Below are positions 1 through 7,648 of a stretch of DNA of 64,000 nt, piece by piece. The DNA comes from Hydrogenophaga sp. (GTDB taxonomy: Bacteria; Pseudomonadota; Gammaproteobacteria; Burkholderiales; Burkholderiaceae_C), in contig JAUXNG010000027.1 in the NCBI GenBank assembly GCA_030682835.1, positions 1-64,000 on the forward strand, given 5' to 3'. Position 1 is the stretch's first letter. Every line of letters begins with the position of its first letter. A program made the translations under genes and the position numbers. Below the pieces are notes generated by a model that saw nothing but the letters and a program-made list of their open reading frames with translations, searched no databases and was not told the DNA's origin.

Positions 1-23
1 GTATGCCACCAGCTCGTTTCGCC

Positions 24-57
24 GAGCTGCATCGCCAGCGCGGTGGCGATGCAGCTC
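24..57. repeat. Perfect 14-bp inverted repeat
   Basis: GAGCTGCATCGCCA (24-37) and its exact reverse complement (44-57) flank a 6-nt loop. No T-tract follows on either strand, so it is not a typical intrinsic terminator. It could be part of a mobile-element or recombination sequence continuing past the left edge. Confidence 0.6.
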
Positions 58-438
58 AATCACCATCAACCCAGACAACCATCGAGTAATCATGAACCCG
101 GACTTCCACTTTTGATTGGTACGTCTACAGGGGGCAGGTCACTCGGACCGCTTGAAGAACCGTTGATCCGCCCTAGGTGAATTTGCTCGGCTTCACGACC
201 GTCAAGTTCTGGTGGTTACCTGAATTCACTAACTTCTGGCTGGGACGAGCGGTCGCGGTGGGGGGGTCGCATGACAGGAAATGTGTAACCAAACGATTCA
301 GGCCGCCCGTTCATCGAACCTACCTGCCGCCCGTCGACCTCCATACCCACTTATCAGGGGTATTTGCCAGTTGTCCGACTGCCAAGCGATAAGCGCTACG
401 CCACTAATAGTATCTGTCTAACGGTTCGGAAAAGTGAA

Positions 439-463
439 AGCCACACGTGGCAAGCGTGTGGCT
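439..463. repeat. 9-bp perfect hairpin
   Basis: AGCCACACG (439-447) pairs exactly with CGTGTGGCT (455-463) across a 7-nt loop. No T-tract follows. It lies 50 nt before a short ORF and a terminator-like hairpin and could belong to a small transcript. The function is unknown. Confidence 0.5.
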
Positions 464-512
464 CTCAGTGTGCAACTTGTCCATCCGGGACACCCATCAT
501 GTGGGCTTGAAC

Positions 513-572
513 ATGAAGAAAGGAATGATGATGAAACACTCCAAAAGGAGATCCTCCCTCATGTATGGGTAG
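513..572 (+). CDS. Possible 19-codon small ORF before a terminator
   Basis: ATG at 513 opens MKKGMMMKHSKRRSSLMYG, then TAG. The stretch AAGAAAGG could serve as a ribosome binding site for the internal ATG triplet at 525-533. A terminator-like hairpin begins 32 nt after the stop, so the unit has the look of a small-protein or leader-peptide transcript. The peptide is strongly basic, with several Met, Lys and Arg. I do not recognise it, and it may be a chance frame or the broken 5' end of a longer gene. Confidence 0.2.
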   Translation: MKKGMMMKHSKRRSSLMYG

Positions 573-604
573 CACTGCCCATGCATGCATTCTAGGTGCA
601 GTGA

Positions 605-630
605 CGGGGGCCTCAAGCCCCCGTTTCCGT
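605..630 (+). terminator. Probable intrinsic terminator
   Basis: CGGGGGC (605-611) pairs with GCCCCCG (617-623) over a 5-nt loop and is followed by TTTCCGTTT. On the plus strand it would end any transcript running through the short ORF at 513-572. Confidence 0.5.
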
Positions 631-732
631 TTAACGGCTGTATGGGCCGTGTAAACGGTGCGATGGCAACCCAGGTCGACTGTCCCTGGGCGGTTCATAG
701 GGCCTGTTCCTCAACAGATCAACGCAGCTGCT

Positions 733-897
733 TCACCTGCCCAGGACTGTCGCGTCAGTAACATTCGGTGAAAATGGTGGTCGCCTGCCGGTTCGCGCGG
801 ACTCAGGCTGAAGCCTTCGAGCTTCGTCAAACTCCACAAGACCGAGCTCCTTGAGCCTCCCAATGCTCGACCGCACCTTGCGAGCGGCCGCACTGTC
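733..897 (-). pseudogene. Truncated ORF, possible winged-helix fragment
   Basis: On the minus strand an open frame with no start codon begins right after a stop inside the tandem repeats and runs 54 codons to TGA at 735-733. Its residues include VRSSIGRLKELGLVEFDEAR, which resembles the recognition helix and wing entry of a winged-helix DNA-binding domain (resemblance only). The missing 5' end coincides with the repeat block at 893-932, as if the insertion had cut the gene. A chance frame cannot be excluded. Confidence 0.3.
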
Positions 898-940
898 TCA
901 GACTTTATTGCCCTGTCTCAGACTTTATTGCCACTGAACA
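893..940 (-). mobile_element. Tn7-like transposon end or remnant at the glmS attachment site
   Basis: Reading away from glmS on the minus strand, 22 nt follow the glmS stop codon. A sequence starting TGTTCAGT (940 downward) then leads into two exact tandem copies of GGCAATAAAGTCTGAGACAG (932-913 and 912-893). Tn7 and its relatives insert about 25 bp downstream of glmS, place their right end next to it, begin with TGT, and carry several ~20-bp TnsB-binding repeats near the end. All four traits match. No tnsA-like gene follows within the visible 892 bp, so this may be a remnant or a divergent element. IS21-type elements also have repeated ends and are the main alternative. Confidence 0.5.
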
Positions 941-962
941 CGGATCAAAGTCGCCGGTGGCC

Positions 963-2831
963 TCACTCCACCGTCACACTCTTGGCCAGGTTGCGTGGCT
1001 TGTCCACGTCGGTCCCCTTGGCCAAGGCTGTGTGATACGCCAGCAGCTGCAGCGGCACCACGTGCAGGATGGGTGAGAGCGCGCCGTAGTGCTCGGGCAT
1101 GCGGATGACGTGGATGCCGTCGGCGCTCTGGATGCGGGTGTCGGCGTCGGCCAGCACGTAGAGCACGCCACCGCGGGCGCGCACTTCCTGCATGTTGCTT
1201 TTCAGCTTTTCCAGCAGGGTGTCGTTCGGCGCCACCGTCACCACGGGCATGGCGCTGGTCACCAGGGCCAGCGGGCCGTGCTTGAGTTCGCCGGCCGGGT
1301 AGGCCTCGGCGTGGATGTAGCTGATTTCCTTGAGCTTGAGCGCGCCTTCCAGCGCAATCGGGTAGTGCAGGCCACGGCCGAGGAAAAGCGCGTTGTCCAT
1401 GCGGGCGAAGTCTTCGGCCCAGCTGATCACCTGCGGCTCCAGCGCCAGCACGGCCTGCAGCGCGACGGGCAGGTGGCGCATTTCCTTGATGTATTTCGCC
1501 TCGGCCTCGTCGCTCAGGTGGCCGCGCACTTGGGCCAGCGCCAGCGTGAGCAGGAACAGGCCGGCGAGCTGGGTGGTGAAGGCCTTGGTGGAGGCCACGC
1601 CGATCTCCACACCCGCGCGGGTGATGTAGGCCAGCTGGCATTCGCGCACCATGGCGCTGGTGGACACGTTGCAGATGGTCAGCGTGTGCTTCATGCCCAG
1701 GCCTTGGGCATGGCGCAGCGCGGCCAGAGTGTCGGCGGTTTCGCCGCTCTGGCTGATGGTGACGATCAGCGTGCGCGGGTTGGGCACGCTGGTGCGGTAG
1801 CGGTATTCGCTGGCCACTTCCACCTGGGTTGGGATGCGCGCAATGCTCTCCAGCCAATATTTCGCCGTGCAGCCGCTGTAGTAGCTGGTGCCGCAGGCCA
1901 GGATGAGCACGTTGTCGATGTCCTTGAAGATGCCGTAGGCGCCGTCGCCGAACAGCTCGGGCGTGATGCCTTCCACGCCTTCGAGCGTGTCGCCGATGGC
2001 GCGCGGCTGCTCGAAGATTTCCTTCTGCATGTAGTGGCGGTAGGGGCCGAGTTCGGCCGCGCCGCTGTGGGCGTGCACGGTCTTCACAGGGCGCAGCGCC
2101 GCGTCCAGCGAGCGGCCGCTGGCGTCGGTGATCCAGTAGCGGCCCAGCTGCAGGTCGACCAGGTCGCCCTCTTCCAGGTAGACGATCTGATCGGTGACGC
2201 CGGCCAGGGCCATGGCGTCGCTGGCCAGGAAGTGCTCGGCGCCCGGCTGGCCGTCCACGGTGCCCACGCCCAGCACCAGCGGCGAGCCGGCGCGCGCGCC
2301 GACCACGCGCAGCGGCTCGTCCTTGTGGAACACAGCCAGCGCAAACGCGCCGTGCAGCTGCGCCACGGCGGCCTGCAGCGCCACGAAAAGGTCGCCTTCG
2401 TACAGCGAGTCGATCAGGTGGGCGATCACCTCGGTGTCGGTCTGGCTCTCGAACTGGTAGCCCTTGGCCTGCAGTGCGGCGCGCAGTTCGTCGTGGTTTT
2501 CAATGATGCCGTTGTGCACCAGTGCCACCCGGCCGGCGGCGCCCGTGGCCGAGCGGGGGCCGTGGCTGAAATGGGGGTGGGCGTTGTGCTCCACCGGGGC
2601 GCCGTGCGTGGCCCAGCGGGTGTGTGCGATGCCCGTGCCGCTGGCGATTTCTTCGGCCCGCACCTGCTGCGCCAGTTCGGCCACGCGGGCGGTGCTGCGG
2701 GCGCGCTTCAGGCCGCCCGTATGGACAGCCACGCCGCAGGAGTCGTAGCCGCGGTATTCCAGCCGCTGCAAACCCTGAACCAGCACGGGGACGATGTCAC
2801 GCCCCGAAACCCCTGCCACGATGCCGCACAT
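963..2831 (-). CDS. glmS: Glutamine--fructose-6-phosphate aminotransferase (isomerizing)
   Basis: Makes glucosamine-6-phosphate from fructose-6-phosphate and glutamine, the first step toward UDP-GlcNAc for peptidoglycan and LPS; cytosolic. The 622-residue protein starts MCGIVAGV, so Cys2 becomes the N-terminal nucleophile of the glutaminase domain (about 1-240). Two SIS sugar-isomerase domains follow (about 295-430 and 465-605), and the C-terminus KSVTVE is family-typical. Length is close to the E. coli enzyme. Its 3' end is the expected attTn7 target, and a transposon-like end lies just beyond it. It is divergent from the Lrp-type gene, sharing a 138-bp AT-rich promoter region. Confidence 0.97.
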   Translation of the reverse strand: MCGIVAGVSGRDIVPVLVQGLQRLEYRGYDSCGVAVHTGGLKRARSTARVAELAQQVRAEEIASGTGIAHTRWATHGAPVEHNAHPHFSHGPRSATGAAGRVALVHNGIIENHDELRAALQAKGYQFESQTDTEVIAHLIDSLYEGDLFVALQAAVAQLHGAFALAVFHKDEPLRVVGARAGSPLVLGVGTVDGQPGAEHFLASDAMALAGVTDQIVYLEEGDLVDLQLGRYWITDASGRSLDAALRPVKTVHAHSGAAELGPYRHYMQKEIFEQPRAIGDTLEGVEGITPELFGDGAYGIFKDIDNVLILACGTSYYSGCTAKYWLESIARIPTQVEVASEYRYRTSVPNPRTLIVTISQSGETADTLAALRHAQGLGMKHTLTICNVSTSAMVRECQLAYITRAGVEIGVASTKAFTTQLAGLFLLTLALAQVRGHLSDEAEAKYIKEMRHLPVALQAVLALEPQVISWAEDFARMDNALFLGRGLHYPIALEGALKLKEISYIHAEAYPAGELKHGPLALVTSAMPVVTVAPNDTLLEKLKSNMQEVRARGGVLYVLADADTRIQSADGIHVIRMPEHYGALSPILHVVPLQLLAYHTALAKGTDVDKPRNLAKSVTVE

Positions 2832-2910
2832 GTCTGATCCTTTTGAATGAAGCGAATACAGCGATGCTACGCAGCCAGAACAAAAATTAATGATCGCATT
2901 TAGTCACCCA

Positions 2911-2927
2911 ATGAATTAATATTTCAT
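2911..2927. promoter_or_regulatory. AT-rich imperfect palindrome in the glmS/Lrp divergent promoter
   Basis: The 17-nt sequence ATGAATTAATATTTCAT matches its reverse complement at all but one pair of positions besides the centre. It sits in the only strongly AT-rich stretch between the divergent glmS and Lrp/AsnC genes. Lrp-family proteins bind such degenerate AT-rich palindromes near their own promoters. It is a candidate operator by position and symmetry only. Confidence 0.35.
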
Positions 2928-2969
2928 TCACTTCAAACTATTATTGTTTATTTCATTTTTAAGAGCTAG

Positions 2970-3473
2970 ATGGAAGAAATCATCGACGAAGCCGATCTGC
3001 GCCTGCTTGACCTGCTGCAGAACGACGCTGCGCGCAGCAACCAGACGCTGGCCGCGCTGGCCCATGTGTCGCCGCCCACCAGCCTGCGCCGCATCAAACG
3101 CCTGCGCCAGCTCGGGCTGATCGAGCGTGAGGTGGCCGTGCTGAGCCCTGACCGACTGGCGCCGCACATTGGCCACGGCCTTACCGCCCTTGTGGAGGTG
3201 ACACTGGAGCGCCAGGGCGCCGAATGGCTCGAAGCTTTTGAACAACGGGTGGTAGACGACGCGGCGGTGCAGCAGTGCTACCGCGTGAGCCCCGGGCCCG
3301 ACTTCATGCTGGTGGTGCACACCACCGACATGCCGGCCTACCTGGCGCTGGCCCAGCGCCTCTTCACCAGCGATGCCAACGTGCGCAACGTCAAGGCCTT
3401 CTTCAGCCTCAAGCGCGCCAAGTTCGACCCCCGCCTGCCTTTGCTGCCCACCCCTTCTGCCACAGCCACCTGA
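2970..3473 (+). CDS. Lrp/AsnC family transcriptional regulator
   Basis: A 167-residue protein with an N-terminal helix-turn-helix (about 5-60, containing LAALAHVSPPTSLRRIKRLR) and a C-terminal RAM/ligand-sensing domain (about 70-155), the standard Lrp/AsnC layout. These proteins usually sense amino acids and act on neighbouring or their own promoters. It is divergent from glmS with an AT-rich imperfect palindrome between them, so it may regulate itself or glmS. The ATG at 2970 is the first start of the frame. The ligand is unknown. Confidence 0.85.
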   Translation: MEEIIDEADLRLLDLLQNDAARSNQTLAALAHVSPPTSLRRIKRLRQLGLIEREVAVLSPDRLAPHIGHGLTALVEVTLERQGAEWLEAFEQRVVDDAAVQQCYRVSPGPDFMLVVHTTDMPAYLALAQRLFTSDANVRNVKAFFSLKRAKFDPRLPLLPTPSATAT

Positions 3474-3588
3474 CAGATATCACCGCTTGGCCGCCGGATC
3501 ACCCCGGTCAGCACATCGACTGATTTCACGGCAGGGCAGCCACTTTTAGAATGCTTTCCACTCAAAACAAGCGCTGAAGGGGGTTGCC

Positions 3589-4284
3589 GTGTTGCCTTTG
3601 TGGATTGCTTTCTGTGCCGCACTGGCCCTGGTGGCGCTGGGGGTGTGGGCCTGGCGCTGGAACGCGCGTCGCTCGTCGGGATGGGACGACCGCTTTGCGC
3701 CTGAGCGCATCCTCACCGCCGAGGAGGTGCACATGCTTGATTACCTGCAAGACACCTTCCCCGGGCATGTGGTGCTGCCCCATGTGCGCCTGAGCCGCAT
3801 GCTGTCGGTGCGCCGCGCGGGGAACAAAGACCAGGCACATGCCCGGCTGAGGCAGGAAAGGGTCGATTTCGTGGTCTGCGGAGAGGACGGACGGCCCAGC
3901 TTCGCATTCGACGTCGAGCAATACCACCTGAGCAATGCCAAAGCCAAGGCACACCGCGTGAAGCTGAAGAACCGCATGCTGCGAACGGCCGGCGTGCGCT
4001 TCGTTTTTCTGAAGAACGGCCTGCACCGCATGCCAAGCCCCAACGAATTCCGCAAGCAGCTCAACCTGGCGGCGCTGCCGCAACCCAAGGCCAGCGAGAC
4101 GGCGCGGGAAAGCGCAATGCAGCAACTGGAGACGCAGTTCTCGGAGTACGACCAGCTGTACCCGGCCACGGGCTACCGCGATTCCGAGGTCATGGGGCTC
4201 AGCGGCCTGATGGACCTGGAGCAGGACGGCGGCACCCGTCGGGCGACTGAAGAACCCGGCGCTGCCCGGTCGCGCAGCCGCTGA
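3589..4284 (+). CDS. DUF2726 domain protein with N-terminal membrane anchor
   Basis: The 231-residue protein begins with one hydrophobic segment (about 1-20). A DUF2726 domain follows (about 40-160): HVVLPHVRLSRML, a charged middle part with DFVVCGEDGRPSFAFDVEQYH, and VRFVFLKNG. DUF2726 has an endonuclease-like alpha/beta core, but its role is not established. The start is GTG at 3589, preceded by a GAAGGGGG ribosome binding site. It lies between the Lrp gene and the convergent glmU. The C-terminal ~60 residues are low-complexity and variable. Confidence 0.7.
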   Translation: MLPLWIAFCAALALVALGVWAWRWNARRSSGWDDRFAPERILTAEEVHMLDYLQDTFPGHVVLPHVRLSRMLSVRRAGNKDQAHARLRQERVDFVVCGEDGRPSFAFDVEQYHLSNAKAKAHRVKLKNRMLRTAGVRFVFLKNGLHRMPSPNEFRKQLNLAALPQPKASETARESAMQQLETQFSEYDQLYPATGYRDSEVMGLSGLMDLEQDGGTRRATEEPGAARSRSR

Positions 4285-4285
4285 A

Positions 4286-4307
4286 GCCCGGGCATCCACG
4301 CCCGGGC
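4286..4307. terminator. Hairpin between convergent genes
   Basis: GCCCGGGC occurs twice (4286-4293 and 4300-4307), separated by 6 nt. Being self-complementary, the copies form an 8-bp stem. It lies between the stop of the DUF2726 gene and the end of glmU and may help end both transcripts, though there is no T-tract. Confidence 0.4.
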
Positions 4308-4335
4308 ACCGCGCGTCTCGCGGGCCGCTTCGTCG

Positions 4336-5760
4336 TCAGCCCCGCTTCTTGGTGGGGCGCTGCCAGTCGCGCAGGCTGACCTGCCGGCCGCGCGCCACCG
4401 ACAGGGCACCGGGGTCGGTGCTCTTGGTGATGGTGGAGCCCCCGCCGATGGTGCCTCCCGCGCCGATGGTGACCGGCGCCACCAGAACGCAGTTGCTGCC
4501 CACGTGCACATCGGCCTCGATCACGGTGCGGAATTTGTTGGCGCCGTCGTAGTTGGCGGTGATGCTGCCGGCCCCGTAGTTCACCCGCTCGCCCACCGTG
4601 GCGTCGCCCAGGTAGGCCAGGTGATTGGCCTTGGCGCCGGCCGCCAGCGTGGAGTTCTTCACCTCCACAAAATTGCCGAGGTGCACCTCGGTGCCCAGCT
4701 GGGCGCCCGGGCGCAGGCGGGCAAAAGGCCCCACCAGCGCGCGCTGGCCCACCGTCACGCCCAGCTTCTCACCGTCGATGTGGGTGAAGGGGTGGATCAC
4801 CGCGCCGGCTTCGATCACCGCGTTGGCAATCACGCAGTTGGCGCCGACGCGCACACCGTCGCCCAGGCTCACCCGGCCTTCGAAGACGCAGTTGACGTCG
4901 ATGTCCACGTCCTGACCGCACACCAGCTCGCCGCGCACGTCAAAGCGCGCGGGGTCGGCCAGGCGGGTGCCCTGCTCCATCAGGGCCTGCGCCAGGCGCA
5001 GCTGGTAAGCGCGCTCCAGTTCGGCCAGCTGCAGCGGGCTGTTGACGCCGGCCACCTGCACCGCGTCCGTGATGCGGTGCGCCTGTACGGACAGTCCGTC
5101 GGCCACGGCGAACTTCACCACATCGGTCAGGTAGTACTCGCCCTGTGCGTTCTGGTTGTCCAGCCGCGCCAGCCAGGCGCTCAGCAGCCGGGTGGGCACG
5201 GCCATGATGCCGCTGTAAATCTCGGTGATGGCGCGCTGTTCGGGCGTGGCGTCCTTGTGTTCCACGATGGCCTGCACAGCACCGCTGCCGTCTGCCGAGG
5301 GCGCCCGCACGATGCGGCCGTAGCCGGCGGGGTCGGGCAAGGCGAGCGTCAGCAGGGCAAGCTGGCGGCCGCCGCAGAGGTCCAGCAGGGACCGCAGGGT
5401 TTCCGGGCGGGTCAGTGGCACGTCGCCCGAGAGCACCAGCGTCACGCCGTCGGCCGGCAGTGCGGGGGCGGCCTGCTGAACGGCATGCCCCGTGCCCAGT
5501 TGCGGCTCCTGACGAACGAACTGCAACTTTGTCGCAGACTGGCCTTCCAATTGCCGGGGTGGCTGCAGTCCGGCCTCGACCTGGTCGGCCCCGTGGCCGG
5601 TGATGACCACCACCGAACGGGCGGCCAGCTGGGCAGCGCAGTCGATCACATGCTGGGCCAGGGCCCGCCCACCCAGACGGTGCAGCACCTTGGGCCGCTG
5701 GCTTTTCATGCGCGTTCCCTTGCCCGCGGCCATCACCACCACATCCACCGCAAATGTCAT
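4336..5760 (-). CDS. glmU: Bifunctional UDP-GlcNAc pyrophosphorylase / glucosamine-1-phosphate acetyltransferase
   Basis: Acetylates glucosamine-1-phosphate and then couples it to UTP to give UDP-GlcNAc. The N-terminal pyrophosphorylase domain has the signature AAGKGTRMKSQRPKVLH near residue 12. The C-terminal half is a left-handed beta-helix of hexapeptide repeats, ending with the acetyltransferase region (ANHLAYLGDA, NYGAGSITANYDG). The start is ATG at 5760, with GGAGG six nt upstream; a TTG one codon earlier is less likely. Length 474. It acts downstream of GlmS, encoded 1.5 kb away on the same strand. Only 35 nt separate it from the divergent lipoprotein gene. Confidence 0.97.
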   Translation of the reverse strand: MTFAVDVVVMAAGKGTRMKSQRPKVLHRLGGRALAQHVIDCAAQLAARSVVVITGHGADQVEAGLQPPRQLEGQSATKLQFVRQEPQLGTGHAVQQAAPALPADGVTLVLSGDVPLTRPETLRSLLDLCGGRQLALLTLALPDPAGYGRIVRAPSADGSGAVQAIVEHKDATPEQRAITEIYSGIMAVPTRLLSAWLARLDNQNAQGEYYLTDVVKFAVADGLSVQAHRITDAVQVAGVNSPLQLAELERAYQLRLAQALMEQGTRLADPARFDVRGELVCGQDVDIDVNCVFEGRVSLGDGVRVGANCVIANAVIEAGAVIHPFTHIDGEKLGVTVGQRALVGPFARLRPGAQLGTEVHLGNFVEVKNSTLAAGAKANHLAYLGDATVGERVNYGAGSITANYDGANKFRTVIEADVHVGSNCVLVAPVTIGAGGTIGGGSTITKSTDPGALSVARGRQVSLRDWQRPTKKRG

Positions 5761-5795
5761 CAAAATCCTCCACCAAGCCCTCTGGGAGCCCTTGA

Positions 5796-6680
5796 TTGAA
5801 CAACCGCCGAATTATCGCCCGCACGCTGTTCGCAACTGCACTGCTGGCCCTGCTGGTGGCCTGCAGCACCGTCCGCCTGGCCTACAACCAGGCGCCCAAC
5901 CTCGTGTACTGGTGGATCGACGACTACGCCGACCTCGACAGCTCGCAGACACCCGAGGTTCGGCGCGACATCGACCAGTTCCTGGGCTGGCACCGGCGCA
6001 GCGAGCTGCCCGGCTACGGCGTGCTGCTGCAACAGTGGCAGGCACTGGCGCCGCAGGACATGACCACCAGCCAGACCTGCACCCAGTTTGACGCGGTGCG
6101 CTCGGCCCTCATGCGGGCCGGCGAGCGGGGCGTGGAGCCGCTGGCGCGACTCGCCTTGTCGCTCGGTCCTGAACAGCAGACCCATCTGCAGCGGCACCAG
6201 CGAAAAGCCAACCAGAAATTCGAGAAAGACTTTTTGCGCGGCAGCCCCGAGCAGCGCATGAAAAAGCGGCTCGACCAGGCCGTGAGCCGCAGCGAAACCC
6301 TGTACGGGAAACTCAGCCCGGCTCAGCGCGAACTGCTGCAGGCCGGCCTGCAGCGATCCCCCTTCGACCCACAGACCTCGCTGCAGGAGCGCACGCGGCG
6401 CCAGGCCGACCTGCGCCAAACCGTGCAGGCGCTGCAGAACGCGAATGGCGACGCCGCTACACCCACGCCAGCCGCTCTGGACACCGCACGCCAGTTCCTC
6501 ACGCGGGTGCTGCAGTCACCCACACCGGGCTACCAGACCTACAACCAGGCCATGGTCGAACACGGCTGCGCCCAGTTCGCCGCACTGCACAACAGCACCA
6601 CCGCCGAGCAGCGTGCGCACGCGGTGCGGGTGCTCAAGGGCTACGAAGACGACCTTCGGGTGCTGGTGGCGCAGCGCTGA
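5796..6680 (+). CDS. DUF6279 family lipoprotein
   Basis: A 294-residue secreted protein with a lipoprotein signal peptide: basic start MNNRRIIAR, a hydrophobic stretch and the lipobox LLVAC near residue 23. The mature part begins STVRLAYNQAPNLVYWWIDDYADL, the hallmark of the DUF6279 lipoproteins, and is mostly helical and charged (RHQRKANQKFEKDFLRG, KKRLDQAVSRSETLYGKLSP). The start appears to be TTG at 5796, with GGGAG upstream. The function of the family is unknown. A very long hairpin follows the gene. Confidence 0.75.
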   Translation: MNNRRIIARTLFATALLALLVACSTVRLAYNQAPNLVYWWIDDYADLDSSQTPEVRRDIDQFLGWHRRSELPGYGVLLQQWQALAPQDMTTSQTCTQFDAVRSALMRAGERGVEPLARLALSLGPEQQTHLQRHQRKANQKFEKDFLRGSPEQRMKKRLDQAVSRSETLYGKLSPAQRELLQAGLQRSPFDPQTSLQERTRRQADLRQTVQALQNANGDAATPTPAALDTARQFLTRVLQSPTPGYQTYNQAMVEHGCAQFAALHNSTTAEQRAHAVRVLKGYEDDLRVLVAQR

Positions 6681-6714
6681 CCGAAGGCCGCTTTCCGCCG
6701 CTGATGGGTCTTGG

Positions 6715-6774
6715 TGCCCCGACCCGGCGCACGCGCACCGCACCGGTGCGCGTGCGCCGGGCCGGGGCATTCTC
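6715..6774 (+). terminator. Very long GC hairpin (24 bp with one mismatch)
   Basis: TGCCCCG (6715-6721) plus a 17-nt arm (6723-6739) pair with 6745-6761 plus CGGGGCA (6763-6769). The single mismatch is 6722/6762 and the loop is 5 nt. ATTCTC follows. It separates the lipoprotein gene from the GntR regulator and probably terminates the former. The arm length is unusual for an intrinsic terminator and could also derive from a small palindromic repeat. Confidence 0.6.
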
Positions 6775-6784
6775 ATGCACCAGT

Positions 6785-6796
6785 CTTGTATACAAG
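6785..6796. promoter_or_regulatory. GntR/FCD-type operator palindrome
   Basis: CTTGTATACAAG is a perfect 12-bp palindrome 66 nt before the GntR gene. Many FCD-type GntR regulators bind palindromes built around TTGTATACAA, so autoregulation and control of the downstream ABC operon is a reasonable inference. A second palindrome, TTTCAC-C-GTGAAA, lies at 6804-6816. Confidence 0.55.
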
Positions 6797-6862
6797 GCTG
6801 CCCTTTCACCGTGAAATAGCTGGCATGGTTCTCGCGTCTGTCCTCACAACAGGACGGAACAC

Positions 6863-7648
6863 ATGGTCAGCTCACCGGACATCGCTCAACGCATCGTCGA
6901 AGCCATATTGGCCCAGCGCCTCGCGCCGGGTGCCCGCCTGGGCGAACAAGAGCTCTCGATGCTGTTCGACTGCAGCCGCACCGTGGTGCGGGAAGCCTTG
7001 GTCAGGCTCTCGACGCGGGGCATCGTCACCGTGAGCTCGCGCCGGGGCTGGTACGTGGTGCAGCCCTCTCACGACGAAGCCCGGGAGGCCTTCGAAGCCC
7101 GACGGGTGCTGGAGACCGGGCTCATCCGCCGCACGCCACCCCTGGACAAAGCCGCCCTGCGCCGCCTGCGCCTGCACCTGCGGCAGGAGCAGGCGGCGCT
7201 GGCGGGCGACGACGTGGGGCAGCGCAGCTATCTGCTGGGCGATTTTCATGTGTGCCTGGCCGAGTGCCTGGGCAACCAGCTGCTGGCGGACACGCTGCGC
7301 GACTTCACGGCGCGCACCACCCTCATCGCCATGCTCTACCAGTCCACGCACGATGCCGTGCAGTCCTGCCAGGACCATGTGGCCATCGTGCAGGCCCTGG
7401 AACAGGGCGACACGGCAGAGGCCGAGCGGCTCATGGAAGCCCACATCGGCCAGGTGCAGGCGGCCCTGCGCCTGGGTGCCCCTCAGGACCCGCTGGCCGA
7501 CCTGCGCGAAGCCCTGGCGCCGGTGCGCGAGGCCAGCCGCACGGCCACGCGCGGGAAATCCCGCCCGGTGCCCGGCAATCCCATCCCCCCCGCAGACCCC
7601 ATCCCCACCAACCCGTCGAACGACACCTACCTCGGAGCCCTGCTATGA
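6863..7648 (+). CDS. GntR family regulator (FadR/FCD type)
   Basis: The N-terminal winged helix (about 5-70) includes RLGEQELSMLFDCSRTVVREALVRLSTRGIV, the classic GntR recognition region. The C-terminal FCD domain (about 80-215) is helical, with conserved acidic and His positions (LLGDFHVCLAECLGN, HVAIVQALEQGD) that bind a carboxylate ligand or metal in relatives. The ATG follows AGGACGG. The stop overlaps the start of the ABC substrate-binding gene (ATGA), so it is the first gene of a five-gene operon and probably senses the imported compound. The C-terminal ~45 residues are Pro-rich and likely disordered. Confidence 0.88.
   Translation: MVSSPDIAQRIVEAILAQRLAPGARLGEQELSMLFDCSRTVVREALVRLSTRGIVTVSSRRGWYVVQPSHDEAREAFEARRVLETGLIRRTPPLDKAALRRLRLHLRQEQAALAGDDVGQRSYLLGDFHVCLAECLGNQLLADTLRDFTARTTLIAMLYQSTHDAVQSCQDHVAIVQALEQGDTAEAERLMEAHIGQVQAALRLGAPQDPLADLREALAPVREASRTATRGKSRPVPGNPIPPADPIPTNPSNDTYLGALL

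Larger units (their letters stand above)
1..892. other. Lower-GC stretch without a convincing gene
   Basis: No open reading frame here resembles a known family. The longest candidates (71 and 77 codons) look like chance frames. By eye the base composition is clearly less GC-rich than the rest of the window. The segment carries three hairpins (24-57, 439-463, 605-623), a very short ORF before the last hairpin, and a truncated frame at 733-897. It lies on the downstream side of glmS, inside the putative transposon-like end at 893-940. It may therefore be cargo or the residue of an inserted element. That reading is inference; the composition and hairpins are seen directly. Confidence 0.5.

Noticed and set aside
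177-392. 71-codon plus-strand ORF in the left segment
   Set aside because: No ribosome binding site, no recognisable motif, mixed composition; kept only as part of the non-coding description.
413-470. Possible integron attC site (GTCTAAC near 415)
   Set aside because: The 7-bp inverse core is matched, but no GTTRRRY partner core or cassette-like pairing was found downstream.
465-698. 77-codon minus-strand ORF in the left segment
   Set aside because: Runs through a terminator-like hairpin and has His-rich, unstructured sequence.
1089-2837. Long plus-strand frame of 582 codons opposite glmS
   Set aside because: His/Gly/Val-rich low-quality sequence in the complement of a certain gene; a typical shadow frame in GC-rich DNA.
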